DNA from: Dipteris shenzhenensis
Lineage: Eukaryota > Polypodiophyta > Polypodiopsida > Gleicheniales
Strand: one strand, 5' to 3'
DNA length: 64,000 nucleotides
Assembly (NCBI GenBank): GCA_047967505.1
Contig: CM106539.1
Shown in pieces: positions 1-10,103 of this stretch. Positions within the stretch are counted from its first letter, which is position 1. Each line of letters opens with the position of its first letter. The notes under the pieces were generated by a model. It was not told the DNA's origin and searched no databases. It worked only from the letters and a program-made list of their open reading frames with translations. The position numbers and the translations under genes were made by a program.

Positions 1-983
1 TGTAAGCTAGTAGCAAAAGGTATCAAGGAAGGATGGTTATATAGAATGCTAGCTACAGTACTAGATAAGCATGCCATGTCAACTCAACCACAATAGATGC
101 CACTATCTGCAAAATGGCACAAGAGATATGGTCATGTTAATTTCAAGTACTTGTTAGATCTCAGGAAATATCAATGCTCCCCCTCAATACAAAATGGGCA
201 GAGTATTGCACAATAATCGTGCGATATAAAAATTGGAGAATCCTTTATCAATTATAGGCTTGTTACGAGGTTTTAGATATAAATGATATTGTGTTAATTT
301 GACAAGCCACTACATTAAGAGAGTAGTTTATAGATTAAAATGAATCTGTAAATTTGCTTCACCTCCTCAAAAATTCATATGTGTCATCCTCACAAAATGA
401 CCAAGTAACATGCACATGCAAATAATTGGCTTTCATGGATATGCATAGGTTTTCTCCACACCTCATACCTCTAATCCAAGAGGATAGCAACACCTTCTCT
501 GAATGGCAATTAGGGAAATACTCTTGAATGATGGTGGATATATAAGAAATAAAGAGGGTCTTATTTCTTTCCTTTCATGAAGATCAAGGGCATTGTCTAC
601 TTCTTTGCAAAAGAAATATAGTGAAATAAGGAATGTCACATCAAAAGAAGCCTATAAACATGAAGATCCAAACATGAAATAGAGCCAAAAAAAATTGTCA
701 GTATGATAGTGACCTCTTCAAGGATTCCTATAAAGCTTTTCCCATTGAGACGTCGAAAACATGGACAAATTTCTAAAGCAATATGAAAGTGTATGAAAGC
801 ACTTTCTAAAAAAGAAAAATCCTTCTGTGATGTCATGATTCGGATTCAAGGCTAGAAGGAATAAGAAAACAAGGTTTTGCCTATTGCCAAGTCCTTTTTA
901 GGTAGACATAAATAGTCTAAGAAGGAGCTCTAATTATTGGCTCTAAGAAGATAGCATGGCTAATGCCAAAATTGGCAAGAGTG
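1..983. other. AT-rich intergenic DNA, no gene seen
   Basis: No open frame longer than about 66 codons and no recognisable domain, tRNA or inverted repeat is visible on either strand. The sequence is moderately AT-rich and unstructured. It precedes the old repeat arm that starts near 984, so it is probably decayed transposon DNA, but nothing in it proves this. Confidence 0.5.
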
Positions 984-2629
984 TGACACAAAAATTTGAT
1001 GTCTTTTATTTGGTAATAGTATCGCTTTTATGTATGTTTGATAAAATTGTGAGGAGCATGGTATCCTAGATCCTATCACCTTGTTTTATTTTCTGAGATA
1101 TTGTAAGAGATGAGAGGATGAGTGCAAATGGATTATGTAAATACCACTTTTATGAACGATGCATACTTTGGAATGGGGAAAGAGTTATTTGTGTCTGGGA
1201 GATTATGGGGGGATTTTAGAAATAGGAAGAGTGAGTCATATAAAGAAGTGGGTCTCATGTCCATGTATGCTCAATAATGTAAGATAAATCACATGCTAAG
1301 CATGTGGAAGGCATGTGGAGGAGTGTGAAATCGAGAGGAATCTTTCTAGAATTCCTATGTGGAATATGGCGGATGTCCCTATGGGCTCCATGTGAGAAGA
1401 CCCTTGATTTTCTCAAATTTTAAAGAGTCATGAGCATCCTATGATGAGACCCATACCAAAAGTAGACAAAAAGGACATGGATGGTGCCATAAGGATTATG
1501 TGATTGATGGGGAAAGGATGTACAAGCAACAATTGTAAATTTTAAAGAAGGGTGACAAAGTATTTACAAAAGGGCCCCTCGTCTCCCTTGTTTAAGGGTC
1601 TCCACCATTAGGCAGCATGTTTCTATAGCTCTTGTCTCCTCAAACCTCTTCCATAAGCCTTCTCTCTTACTCTCTTGTAGATGTTTCTTGTATAAGTTTT
1701 GGAATCTAGTTCTCTTTATTTTCTTCTTCTATGAGTAGCCTAGGATCTCTGTCTCTCTCTCTCTCTCTCTTCCCTTGAAAATGTGAACCATCTATTGACA
1801 TGAGATCAGTGAGTTAGAAATTGAGATACAAAACATGTCATTTTTCTTGATTTTTCCACTCTTATCTCTGAGATCTCCAATTTCATTTGGGAGCTTGCGG
1901 TGACCACATGGGTCATTATTTTCTAAATTCCTTGTGAGTGTATATCCTTTGCTTCTAGGCAAGTGGTATGGGCCTTGAATCATTGAAAAAGGTCAAGTGT
2001 TGAGAGAGCATTCTTCCCAAGTGAAATGTTTGTGAAAAGAGGACAATTCTAGGGATAGTTTGAGCTTGCAACGTAAATTGCTCATACCTTGGTGCTCACT
2101 AGTCTAATTTTGAAAAAACTTATATCAACAAGAATTTATCTCAAATTTGCACTCTTGTATGTGTTTCATTTCTGCATCAAAGTTCAAACATATGAGTCAT
2201 GAGTCTCTATGTGTGATAGTCCATTTTTATGAGTGTTTTTCCCCCTTCTAGTAAACTATCCATAACCGTACAATTACTTCTGTAAAACATATATCAACAC
2301 GAAGCCCATTTTAAGGTGCACCTTCATATTGGATTGCATTACTTATATGATGTACTTGGTGAAAGTAATAGACCTTTATGTTTAATGATAGTTTGTAGAA
2401 TGGTTTTGGATTACCTCAAGACACTTTTATGAAGGAAATGCAATGTTTCCCTACAATTTATCCATCCAACCAAATCATCCCCTTCATTCCACTTGATATA
2501 TATTGGTTCATGTCACATTGAGCTGCAAAATCTTATTTCAATAGTGCAAATTGGCTTGGTGAGATTATGGTCTCTCTTGATCCCACTCTTCTCCCTATGT
2601 TAGACTATGATGTCACTTGGGATGTTAGC
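984..2629. repeat. Left arm of an old directly repeated element (part 1)
   Basis: This stretch aligns with 34376-36100 in the same orientation. Shared landmarks in the same order are a tgacac start, a 'tatgtatgtttgataaaa' block, 'gggtctcatgtccatg', 'gtggaaggcatgtgga', a (CT)n run (1751-1770 against 35364-35410) and a 'ttgacatgag/ttgacacgag' block. The copies differ by many substitutions and indels, so the duplication is old. The arm is broken at 2629 by a gypsy element and resumes after the ttagc target duplication at 31503. A TGAC start and a purine-rich stretch just before the second copy suit long terminal repeats of an old retrotransposon. A segmental duplication is the alternative. Confidence 0.65.
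2625..2629. repeat. Target-site duplication ttagc, left copy
   Basis: The five bases ttagc directly precede the TGTTGAC start of the gypsy 5' LTR and recur at 31503-31507 directly after its 3' LTR. A perfect 5-bp duplication on both sides of the 28.9-kb block shows that the block integrated as one retrotransposon, with all other elements between them inserted later. Confidence 0.92.
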
Positions 2630-2675
2630 TGTTGACTCTGTGCCAACATGAACTTATGTAGAAAGGGAATGTGAT

Positions 2676-2870
2676 ACAACTTTGTGTTACAACTTTGTGA
2701 TACAACTTTGTGTTACAACTTTGTGATACAACTTTGTGTAACAACTTTGTGTTACAACTTTATGTTACAACTTTGTGTTACGACTTTGTGTAACAACTTT
2801 GTGTTACAACTTTGTGATACAACTTTGTGTTACAACTTTGTGATACGACTTTGTGTTACAACTTTGTGTT
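2676..2870 (+). repeat. 13-bp minisatellite in the 5' LTR, 15 copies
   Basis: Fifteen head-to-tail units of ACAACTTTGTGNN fill 195 bases, with the last two positions alternating mainly between TT, AT and TA. A few units carry single changes, such as ACGACTTTG or ACAACTTTATG. The array lies just upstream of the LTR TATA box, so it occupies the position of an enhancer. The corresponding array in the 3' LTR has 27 units. Confidence 0.95.
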
Positions 2871-2899
2871 ACATGTAGAGAGAGAAGCTCTCCAACTTG

Positions 2900-2908
2900 T
2901 ATAAATAC
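2900..2908 (+). promoter_or_regulatory. TATA box of the gypsy 5' LTR
   Basis: TATAAATAC lies 30 bases after the minisatellite and is preserved in the 3' LTR at 28006-28014. Its place in the LTR marks the U3/R boundary region, and transcription would start about 30 bases downstream. Function is inferred from the motif and its conservation between the LTRs. Confidence 0.6.
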
Positions 2909-3776
2909 CCCATAATGGAATGAAGCCCGGACTCTGGGGCATTGTGTTGAGTCTACTTTGGTATTCCAAGCATTTGTCTCAAGTGTCCATGCTCCCTTGC
3001 ACTGCACGTCCAAAAGCATGTCCTAACCTTGCAACTCCTCCTCCCTCTCCTCCAACCTTGCAACCCATCCTCTCCCTCTCCTCCTCCCTCCTCCTCCTCC
3101 CTCCTCCTCCTCCTCCTCCCTCCTCCTCCTCCTCCTCTCTCCTCCTCCTCCCTCCTCCTCCTTCCTCCTCTCTCTTCTTTCCCCCATGCTCTTACATCTT
3201 CTTCCTCTCCCACTCCTATGCTCCCCTAAACCCTTTGTTCCTTAACCCTTAAACTCCATGATCTATGAGGGAGACGAGTTCTCCACCATGTACTCTACCC
3301 TGACCTTGGAACCTCCTTCTAAACCCTGGAACCTCCTTCTAAACCCTGGAACCTCCTTCTGAACCTTGGACCCCCCTTCTAAACTTGGACTCCTTCTAAA
3401 CCCTAGAACCTCCTTCTAAACCCTGGAACCTCCTTCTGAACTGTGGAACCTCCTTCTGAACCCTGGAACCTCCTTTGAACCCTGGAACCTCCTTCTAACC
3501 CTTAAACTCCTCCTAAACCCTACAACCCCCAATGAAGGCGAAAGCCTTCATTACCTCTACAAAGATGATTTACGTTCCTTTTACACATGCATTCACTTTG
3601 TTTGCTTACCACACTTAAGCCTTCGTCTCTCACTAAAACACGACTCGAGGTCCTAAGCTACATATATACTACAATCGACAACTCTAATATATCTATAGGT
3701 GACAAAAAGCCTCAGAGCCCTGCAAACATAGAATACCCACCTCTTCCTACGAAAGTAGTAGGAAAGAGCCAACATT

Positions 3777-3794
3777 TGGTGCCACTGCCGGGGA
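3777..3794 (+). promoter_or_regulatory. Primer-binding-like site of the gypsy element
   Basis: Two bases after the LTR end comes TGGTGCCACTGCCGGGGA. This resembles the TGGCGCC...GCCGGGGA priming sites of large plant gypsy elements and is where a tRNA 3' end would pair to start minus-strand synthesis. The identity of the tRNA cannot be decided by eye. Confidence 0.65.
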
Positions 3795-3829
3795 GACTAG
3801 CATCTCAAGTAATGAGTAAACATACATAG

Positions 3830-4437
3830 GTATGTGTAAAACAATACACTACTTCGAGCTTTCACAAACATAACACTCAAGGGCAAGGAGAGTAAATTTT
3901 TTTTCCATTTCTAGCCAAACATATCAATCCCAAGCATCAACCTTGGGTTACTACCTTAAGAAATTTTCTTTATTTCTTAAATAGAAGCGACATGATATAC
4001 AATGAGGCTAGGTAGTGGACACGAATGTGTAGAGCTTGCAATTTCGATCATTTTACCTTTTTTTAGAAAAGCAAACCCAGCTATCCATAAAAAGTTATGG
4101 CTCGGGAAGTGTTTAGGGTTAAACCCTAAACCTAAATCCTAAACCTAAAATCAAATCCTATAAAAACCAACTCCACCCCCTCATTCTTCATCTTTCACTT
4201 TTTGCCTCCATTCTCTTCTTCATTCCGAGTCCCATGCAAGACACTCCTCCCTCTCCATCGACCACCACCTTACTCCCATCCTCACATTGTAAGTCACTTC
4301 GAGCCCATCTCGTAGCAATAACCTAGCCATCCACCCACTATCCATTGTTCCACAACAATCCCATTACATCGAGAAAGACTTGGAGAGCATTCACGTGACC
4401 ACTTCTCCCTCCTTTTTTATTTTCGTCCGTCAAGTTT
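3830..4437. other. Gypsy 5' leader, first part
   Basis: Non-coding leader between the primer site and the pyrimidine tract. It contains a short telomere-like AAACCCTAAACCTAA run near 4110-4150 but no continuous telomeric array and no plausible reading frame. Confidence 0.5.
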
Positions 4438-5695
4438 TTTGCTCTTTTTTTCCCCCCCTCCCATCTCCACCACCCCTCCCCCTCCCCCCTCCATTTCCAC
4501 CACCCCCCTCCCCCTCCATCTCCACCTCCCCCTCCCCCCTCCCCCTCCATCTCCACCTCCCCCTCCCCCTGCCCCCTCCATTTCCACCACCCCCTCCCCC
4601 CTCCATCGCCCCCTCCCCCTCCCCCCTCCATCTCCCCCTCCATCTCCACCTCCCCCTCCATCTCCCCCTCCCCCCTCCCCCTCCATCTCCCCCTCCCTCT
4701 CCATCTCCCCTTGCCCACTCCATCTCCCCCTCCCCCCTCCCCCTCCATCTCCACCTCCCCCTCCATCTTCCCCTCCCCCCTCCCCCTCCATCTCCCCCTC
4801 CCCCTCCATCTCCACCACCACCTCCCCCCTCCTCCTCCATCTCGACCTCCCCCTCCCCCCTCCCCCTCCATCTCCACCTCCCCCTCCATCTCCCCCTCCC
4901 CCCTCCCCCTCCACCTCCCCCTCCCCCTCCCCCCTCCCCCTCCATCTCCACCTCCCCCTCCCCCTCCCCCCTCCATCTCCCCCTCCCCCCTCCCCCTCCA
5001 TCTCCACCACCACCTCCCCCCTCCCCCTCCATCTCCACCTCCCCCTCCCCCCTCCATCTCCACCTCCCCCTCCCCCTCCATCTCCACCACCCCCTCCCCC
5101 TTCCCCCTCCATCCTCACCTCCCATTTCCACCACCTCCCCCTTTCACACTCTCTCTTTCTTTCTCTCTCTATCCTCCCCCTTTCTCTCTCTATCTCTCTC
5201 TTTCCCTCCCCCTCTCTCTCTTTCTCTCTCAATCTCTCTCTAACTCACCCTATCTCTCTTTCTCTCTCTCTTACTCTCTCTCCCCCTCCCCCCTCTCTCT
5301 CTCTCTTCCCCATACCCCCCCTCTCTCTCTCCTACCCTCCCCCTCTCTCTCTCTCTCTTCCCCATACCCTCCTTCTCTCTCTACCACCCCCCCTCTCTCT
5401 CTCCCACCCTCCCCCTCTCTCTCTCTCTCTCTCTCTTCCCCATACCCCCTCTCTCTCTACCACCCTCCCCCTCTCTCTGTCTCTTCCCCATACCCCCTCT
5501 CTCTCTACCACCCTCCCCCTCTCTCTCTCTCTCTCTTCCCCATTTCCCCCCCTCTCTCTCTACCACCCTCCCCCTCTCTCTCTCTCTCCCTCCCCCTTAC
5601 CCCCCCTCTCTCTATTTCCCTCCCCCGCTCTCTCTCTCTCCCCCTTACCCCCCCTCTCTGTAAACCCCCCCTCTCTGTAACCCCCCCGGCCGCCC
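4438..5695 (+). repeat. 1.25-kb polypyrimidine tract, (C5TC3ATCTCCAC)n grading to (CT)n
   Basis: The plus strand is almost pure C and T for about 1,250 bases. The first half is built from CCCCCTCC and CATCTCCACC blocks, the second from CTCTCTCT runs broken by CCCCATACCC and CACCCTCCCC. The long open frames across it on both strands (up to 451 codons) are a consequence of the composition and should not be called genes. It lies in the gypsy leader, transcribed before gag. Such strand asymmetry is a classical substrate for triplex or i-motif structures. Confidence 0.93.
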
Positions 5696-6120
5696 AGTGG
5701 TGGCGCTCTGTAGAGCCATCGCGACCCACCCCCCATCACCCCTTCACGCACAACGCCAGCCCCCGGCACTGCGTCAGCGATGCTCGCCCCACCAGCCACC
5801 CCTGGGGCCACCAGCCTCGCCCCCGTGGCCGTCCCCCAGTCACCCCCGCCGCCCAACCCCGCCAGCCACCCCCCACCCCTGCCCCCCGCCTAACCCCACC
5901 AGCCACCCCCCGCTACGCCCCCACCCTCGTCGCCCCCTGCCCCTCACCCCCAACCTCCTCCATGCCCCATGGCACTGCCTTGGAGTGCCTCCCTCCCCCC
6001 GAACCCCCTCTCCCCCCCCCCTCTCCTCTCTCCCCTCACCCCCTCGTCTGCCCTCCCCCCTCTTGACAAACCCCCCTGCGAACAACCCTCGCCCGCCGCT
6101 GTCGGGAAGCCCCCCACCAA
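5696..6120 (+). other. GC-rich, C-biased leader segment
   Basis: A sharp compositional change to GC-rich DNA with GCCACCCC and CCCCGCC blocks, unlike everything around it. Open frames here are proline/arginine-rich composition effects. It could be a captured GC-rich fragment of host DNA, but no domain is recognisable. Confidence 0.5.
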
Positions 6121-6129
6121 AAAAAAAAA

Positions 6130-6400
6130 AAGGGAAGGGTTAGGTTAACTAATCCTAGGCTAGATTAATCGTAGGTCAGTTACTCTAACTAGGTTAAGTT
6201 AGTATTAACTTCGGTTAGTTAAGTTTTATCCTAGGTTAGTGTTAACCTCCATTAGGTTAGTTTTGACATTAGTTTAGTTAGTCTAACCTAAGTTAGATTA
6301 GTTTAACTGTTAGTTAGTTACACTTGGTTAGGTTAGTTCCCCTAACTAGATTCACTTTGAGGATATAGGTTAGTTCCCCTAACTACATTCACTTGGTTCC
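6130..6400 (+). repeat. GTTAG-rich degenerate repeat tract
   Basis: About 250 bases made mostly of degenerate GGTTAGTTA and CTAACTAGGTTA units in no fixed register, ending in a duplicated 'ggttagttcccctaacta' block (about 6330-6390). It has no coding potential. It differs from the plant telomere repeat in unit length and order, so I do not call it telomeric. Confidence 0.7.
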
Positions 6401-6992
6401 AACCCCTCAGTTGGAATTCAAGTCCATTCACACCACCTTTAGGACCCCCCCAAGGCCAATTTTACCCCTACTTTCACCCCTCATAACTCATCCATTTAAG
6501 ACCCAAACTAAACCCTGTTTGAACCCAAATTTCACACACGGAAACACCACATTACGGGGTATTTTTCCAGTCCATTGCACTCCATTTCAGCATCCCTAGT
6601 ACACGTTCCTTCGTGCCCCCATGTGGGCCTCATTTTGCACTAATTCACTCCTATCTTCACGCCGTGACCTTTGAGTAATGCTTCGTCTGCACTGGCACAT
6701 TTCCCTACACACATAGGCAATCTTAGGCACATTATTAACACAATGGTCCCTACACAAACTAACACCACTCTAACTCTCCTAACAACACCACATCCACACC
6801 CACACTTGGGGCAGCGACACCCTTGGCAAATCACGCACAATCTGCATGCAACTATGTTCCGGCCAACACCTTCAACTCCAACGCTCACCACATCTGCATA
6901 TAACTCTGCTGCAACAACTGCCCCTGCGAATCCTCTACCTCGAATCCCCCCCTGAGATCCAACCACTCCCTTTAACTCCTCCACGCCCCAAC

Positions 6993-8600
6993 ATGGCTGG
7001 ATGCTATCATGACCATGATGGGGATATTGAGCTTGATGCAGAAGCTGACAACTTCTTCCATCGAAGAAATCACAACAATCAAGGCTGATGCCCCTTGGGA
7101 AAACTGGAACTTCCCAAATATAATGGTAGGGGAGACCCAGCCCACTTCGTTTAGCATTTTGATGCCACATGTCGAGCAGGTGGTGATCAATCCCATGAAA
7201 CCAAGGTGGCTTGGTTTCCAATGGCCTTAACTGATGAAGCATCAGAATGGTACCTCGACCTTCTCATGGAAGAACATGCCACATGGGACCTACTTCAAAC
7301 CGAATTCAAATGATGCTTTCAAACAAAGAGGCTACAAGATGATCCCGCTCTCCAACTCAACAAGATCGAACAAGGCCGGAGAGAAGATGTACGCACATAC
7401 CTGGGAAAGATGAAGAGATTGATCACCAAATGTGACCCATGCCCAAATGCAAAGTAATTCACGGCATGGTTCATAGCAGGTCTAAGAAAGAAATCCGAAA
7501 GGATATGAAAAAGATAAGTAGCTATGAAACATTCAGTGTTGCTCATGCGGCAGCCATTGACATCGAAGATGCCCATGACAGATTCAGACACTAGCAGTGA
7601 TGATGGCAGATCAAATACACGAGATAAGCACTCGAAAAAGGGTAAATCAAAGGACACTGCCGAAACATCCAATGAAGATCACCTAGAGGCCATGACCTTG
7701 AAGCTGAAAGAAGATATGATGCAGGCCATGGATAAAAAACTCCACTTGTCTCAGCCGCTAAATCAAACATATCCACAACAAGAAAATGTTTGGTGTCCAC
7801 ACTGCCTGGAAAATCATACAGCAAATGAATCCCCAGTTCTCAAATCCAAGATCACTACACAAGCAAATCCACCGCCACGGTTATGGTGCCATATCTGTGT
7901 CATCGGCGACCATGATGAGAACACTTGCATCTTCAACATGCGCAACAATCCGCCTCGACCTCCACAATACCAAGCGGCACCCAGCCAGTATACAGGCAAC
8001 CGGCACTTGCACAAGCGCCACCAGCTCCGAGGCTAAATCCTGTTCCCGTTCGAACACAAGTCCCACAACTACTCAGGAATTCGAATCCACGACCGTATCC
8101 AAGAGCACCAAATCCAGCTCCTCAGGCAGTTCCCATACATCAATTACAAGCCGAGGAAGTAGACTCGCTATTTGAGTATGAAGCAGAGTACCTAGTGTAC
8201 TATGTAGAAGGTGCAGAGAATCTAATACCAATTTATGCCAATCAAGTACGACCCAACACATTTCGTGCACCAATCAAGTGTTACGGTTGTGGAGAAAATC
8301 ATCGGATTGTATAGTACCCTCATCGTGGTAGCCCAGCTACTTTCCAACCACTCTACAGAGATTGTGGCATAGGACATGCCTGTATGGATTGTCCCATGAA
8401 AAATAAGGTCCTAGAACAAACAGAGGTTAAGCTTGATGTCCCCATCGGCATCATTGGGTTGGACCATCAAAGTCTAGGTCCGACAAGTGTAAAGTCACAA
8501 CCTGTCAATGTAATTACACGCCAACAAAAAGAGGCCACCAAGGACCTTAACATTCCAATCCAACCAAAGCGACTTCTGAAAAAGAAAGCATAAGTGCCTC
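6993..8600 (+). pseudogene. gag: Gypsy gag, decayed
   Basis: Gag packages retrotransposon RNA into virus-like particles. From the ATG at 6993 the frame reads an acidic N-terminus. After stops at 7086, 7152 and 7311 it continues into a retrotransposon gag core with the motifs 'LPKYNGRGDP', 'EASEWYLDLL' and 'RREDVRTYLGKMKRL'. Frameshifts follow near 7456 and around 7500, where the frame resumes as 'SSYETFSVAHAAAIDIEDAHDRF'-like sequence. A Cys-rich nucleocapsid-like segment with CYGCGENH (8279) and CGIGHACMDC (about 8366-8395) follows. At least four stops and two frameshifts make it non-functional. The family call is firm; the true start is uncertain. Confidence 0.85.
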
Positions 8601-8995
8601 CACCTTCGCCTAGCAATGAGCAGCTGAGCTCATCCACATCAACTCCCAAGCCTCAAATCAAAGAAGCTCCATACCCGCATGCAGAGGTGGAAACGACTCG
8701 TTTTCAGGTACTTCAGCAATGGGTCCAAAATGAACAAGCTCAATTTGAGGCTGAGAAACAAGCTCACGACCCAATCCATGACTTGGTCCCACAAAGTATT
8801 GATACTGTACTCGAGCCTTTGTTCCAACAACAGACTCCACAACAGAATGTACCGCCACATCAACTTGAAGGAGCCGCACTCTCTAGCATCCTGAGTTGCC
8901 CTGTGTCAATTCCCATCAGAATCCTCCTACGGAACTATCCCAATCTCTAGGAGAGTTTCAAAGGATGGGTTGAACTCGCAAATCCCCCTCCACCT

Positions 8996-9363
8996 ATGAA
9001 CTACATTCAAGATATCCCTGTACGGATGGGTGAGAGAGATGACATATGCAACATTATTGTGCCTTTGATCCACAAGGCATATAATGAAGTCCAAGCCATA
9101 GTGGATGGTGGAGCAGGTGTCAATGTCCTATCAAAGGAGCTCTACGAAGAATGGGGTCTCCCACCAATGCAAAAGGCTAATTTCAACATACACCTTGCCG
9201 ATGATTCACGGGCTAAACCCTTGGGAATAGTGAATGGCGTGTCCACAAAGATCGTAGGAGTCTGCTTTTCCCTTCAATTCACAATCTTGGATCTCCCCAA
9301 AAAATCCTATCAAATCTTGCTGGGACGTCCTTGGCTATGGGAAGCATCAGTCCTCCATGACTA
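8996..9363 (+). CDS. Gypsy aspartic protease domain
   Basis: This 122-codon frame is the retropepsin that would cleave the gypsy polyprotein. The active-site region reads AIVDGGAGVNVLS. Plant gypsy proteases often show D-G-G here rather than D-S/T-G. The C-terminal flap/strand region reads 'YQILLGRPWL', where ILGRPWL is typical for plant gypsy proteases. A TAG at 9361 ends the frame but related coding sequence continues past it (ends of frame near 9508 and 9548), so the stop is probably secondary. The frame continues towards the DNA-transposon insertion point at 9702 and would resume at 21319. Confidence 0.85.
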
Positions 9364-9701
9364 GGGAACTGATAGACTGACAATCCAGAATCGAGACACT
9401 ACAATCAGGGTGAATGTGGGGATAGGAGCTATTAAACCAATTGTGCCTAGAGCATTGGATGACACATCTTCCACGACAATCTTGAGCAAATCATCTCCCT
9501 TGCAATAGCATGCCATAGAAGGTGACTCACAAAGCAATGTCAATAACTAGATACAAACATTGGCAACCATCGACAATTGCCATTCATTAGACCCCGTCTT
9601 CTCACAGATAGATGCTAATGCACTACAGGTTGATCCTCCACGGACACATGAAGAACCATTCGATCTAGAGATGCCATTCTTTATGGCTGACCTCGAGTGG
9701 G

Positions 9702-9735
9702 ACATTAGGGAAAAAAGGAACTCATTTTGGGGCCC
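9702..9735 (+). repeat. Left terminal inverted repeat
   Basis: The sequence ACATTAGGG-A6-GGAACTCATTTTGGGGCC matches the reverse complement of 21285-21318 apart from a one-base length shift in the G/A run and one or two substitutions. The match stops abruptly both outside (9701) and inside (about 9733), as expected for a terminal inverted repeat. Confidence 0.85.
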
Positions 9736-10103
9736 TGTAAGAAATTCACTATTTTTTTATTTATTTCTCTCCTAAAAGACCTCAAAAATAGTAAAATACG
9801 AAAACGTGGCTCAGAACTGTCAGTAAGGACTACAGAACTGTCAATTCAAAAAGGAATAAGATAATCTTTTGTCTGACTAACACGATTTTGTATTAAATAT
9901 CCTCTTAGATTTTTTTTTGTTTACCAAAGATTCCGCATCTCTTTGGCCGACGTGTGTAGGCCTTTCATAAAGAGTCCATCACTGAACTTAGTGATTGCAA
10001 GTTTTCAAAATATTCACATGGATACCGCCACACTTCCACGATTCATGTTACAAAACGACTATGAGATTGAAAAACAAACTTCGCAACCTGAGAAGCACAA
10101 AAA
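9736..10103. other. Left subterminal region and likely transposase promoter
   Basis: About 370 non-coding bases between the terminal repeat and the first ATG of the transposase gene. I see T-rich runs near 9755-9770 and 9910 but no convincing TATA box or subterminal repeat array. Confidence 0.45.

Larger units (their letters stand above)
2630..3774 (+). repeat. 5' LTR of the gypsy element
   Basis: The repeat starts TGTTGACTCTGTGCC and ends GAGCCAACA, and is matched by 27580-31502 minus the nested insert. It contains, in order, a 13-bp minisatellite (2676-2870), a TATA box (2900-2908), a TCC-rich pyrimidine tract (about 3043-3185) and a roughly 20-bp tandem array built on 'ggaacctccttctaaacc' (about 3300-3500). 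It is shorter than the 3' copy almost exactly by the difference in minisatellite copy number. Confidence 0.93.

Noticed and set aside
2676-2870. Repeated short peptide frame (CDTTLCYNFV repeats) and a CRISPR-like look of the 13-bp array
   Set aside because: The units are contiguous without spacers and lie in an LTR of a plant retrotransposon. This is a minisatellite, neither a CRISPR array nor a gene.
3043-3252. 110-codon serine/proline/leucine-rich protein at 2920-3252
   Set aside because: It is a translation of the TCC-rich LTR segment, is present on both strands as open frame and is not conserved in length in the other LTR.
4105-4150. Interstitial telomere repeat
   Set aside because: Only two or three AAACCCTA-like units, imperfect and mixed with other words.
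4338-6143. Open frames of 234-451 codons on both strands (proline/serine-rich or glycine/arginine-rich)
   Set aside because: They arise from the stop-poor polypyrimidine and GC-rich composition, overlap on both strands in several frames and have no domain, so none is called as a gene.
6130-6400. Telomeric or subtelomeric array of GGTTAG type
   Set aside because: Units are irregular in length and sequence and lie in the gypsy leader, so a degenerate low-complexity tract is the simpler reading.
6640-7242. 200-codon minus-strand frame
   Set aside because: Lies antisense to the gypsy gag start and shows no domain; treated as a shadow frame.
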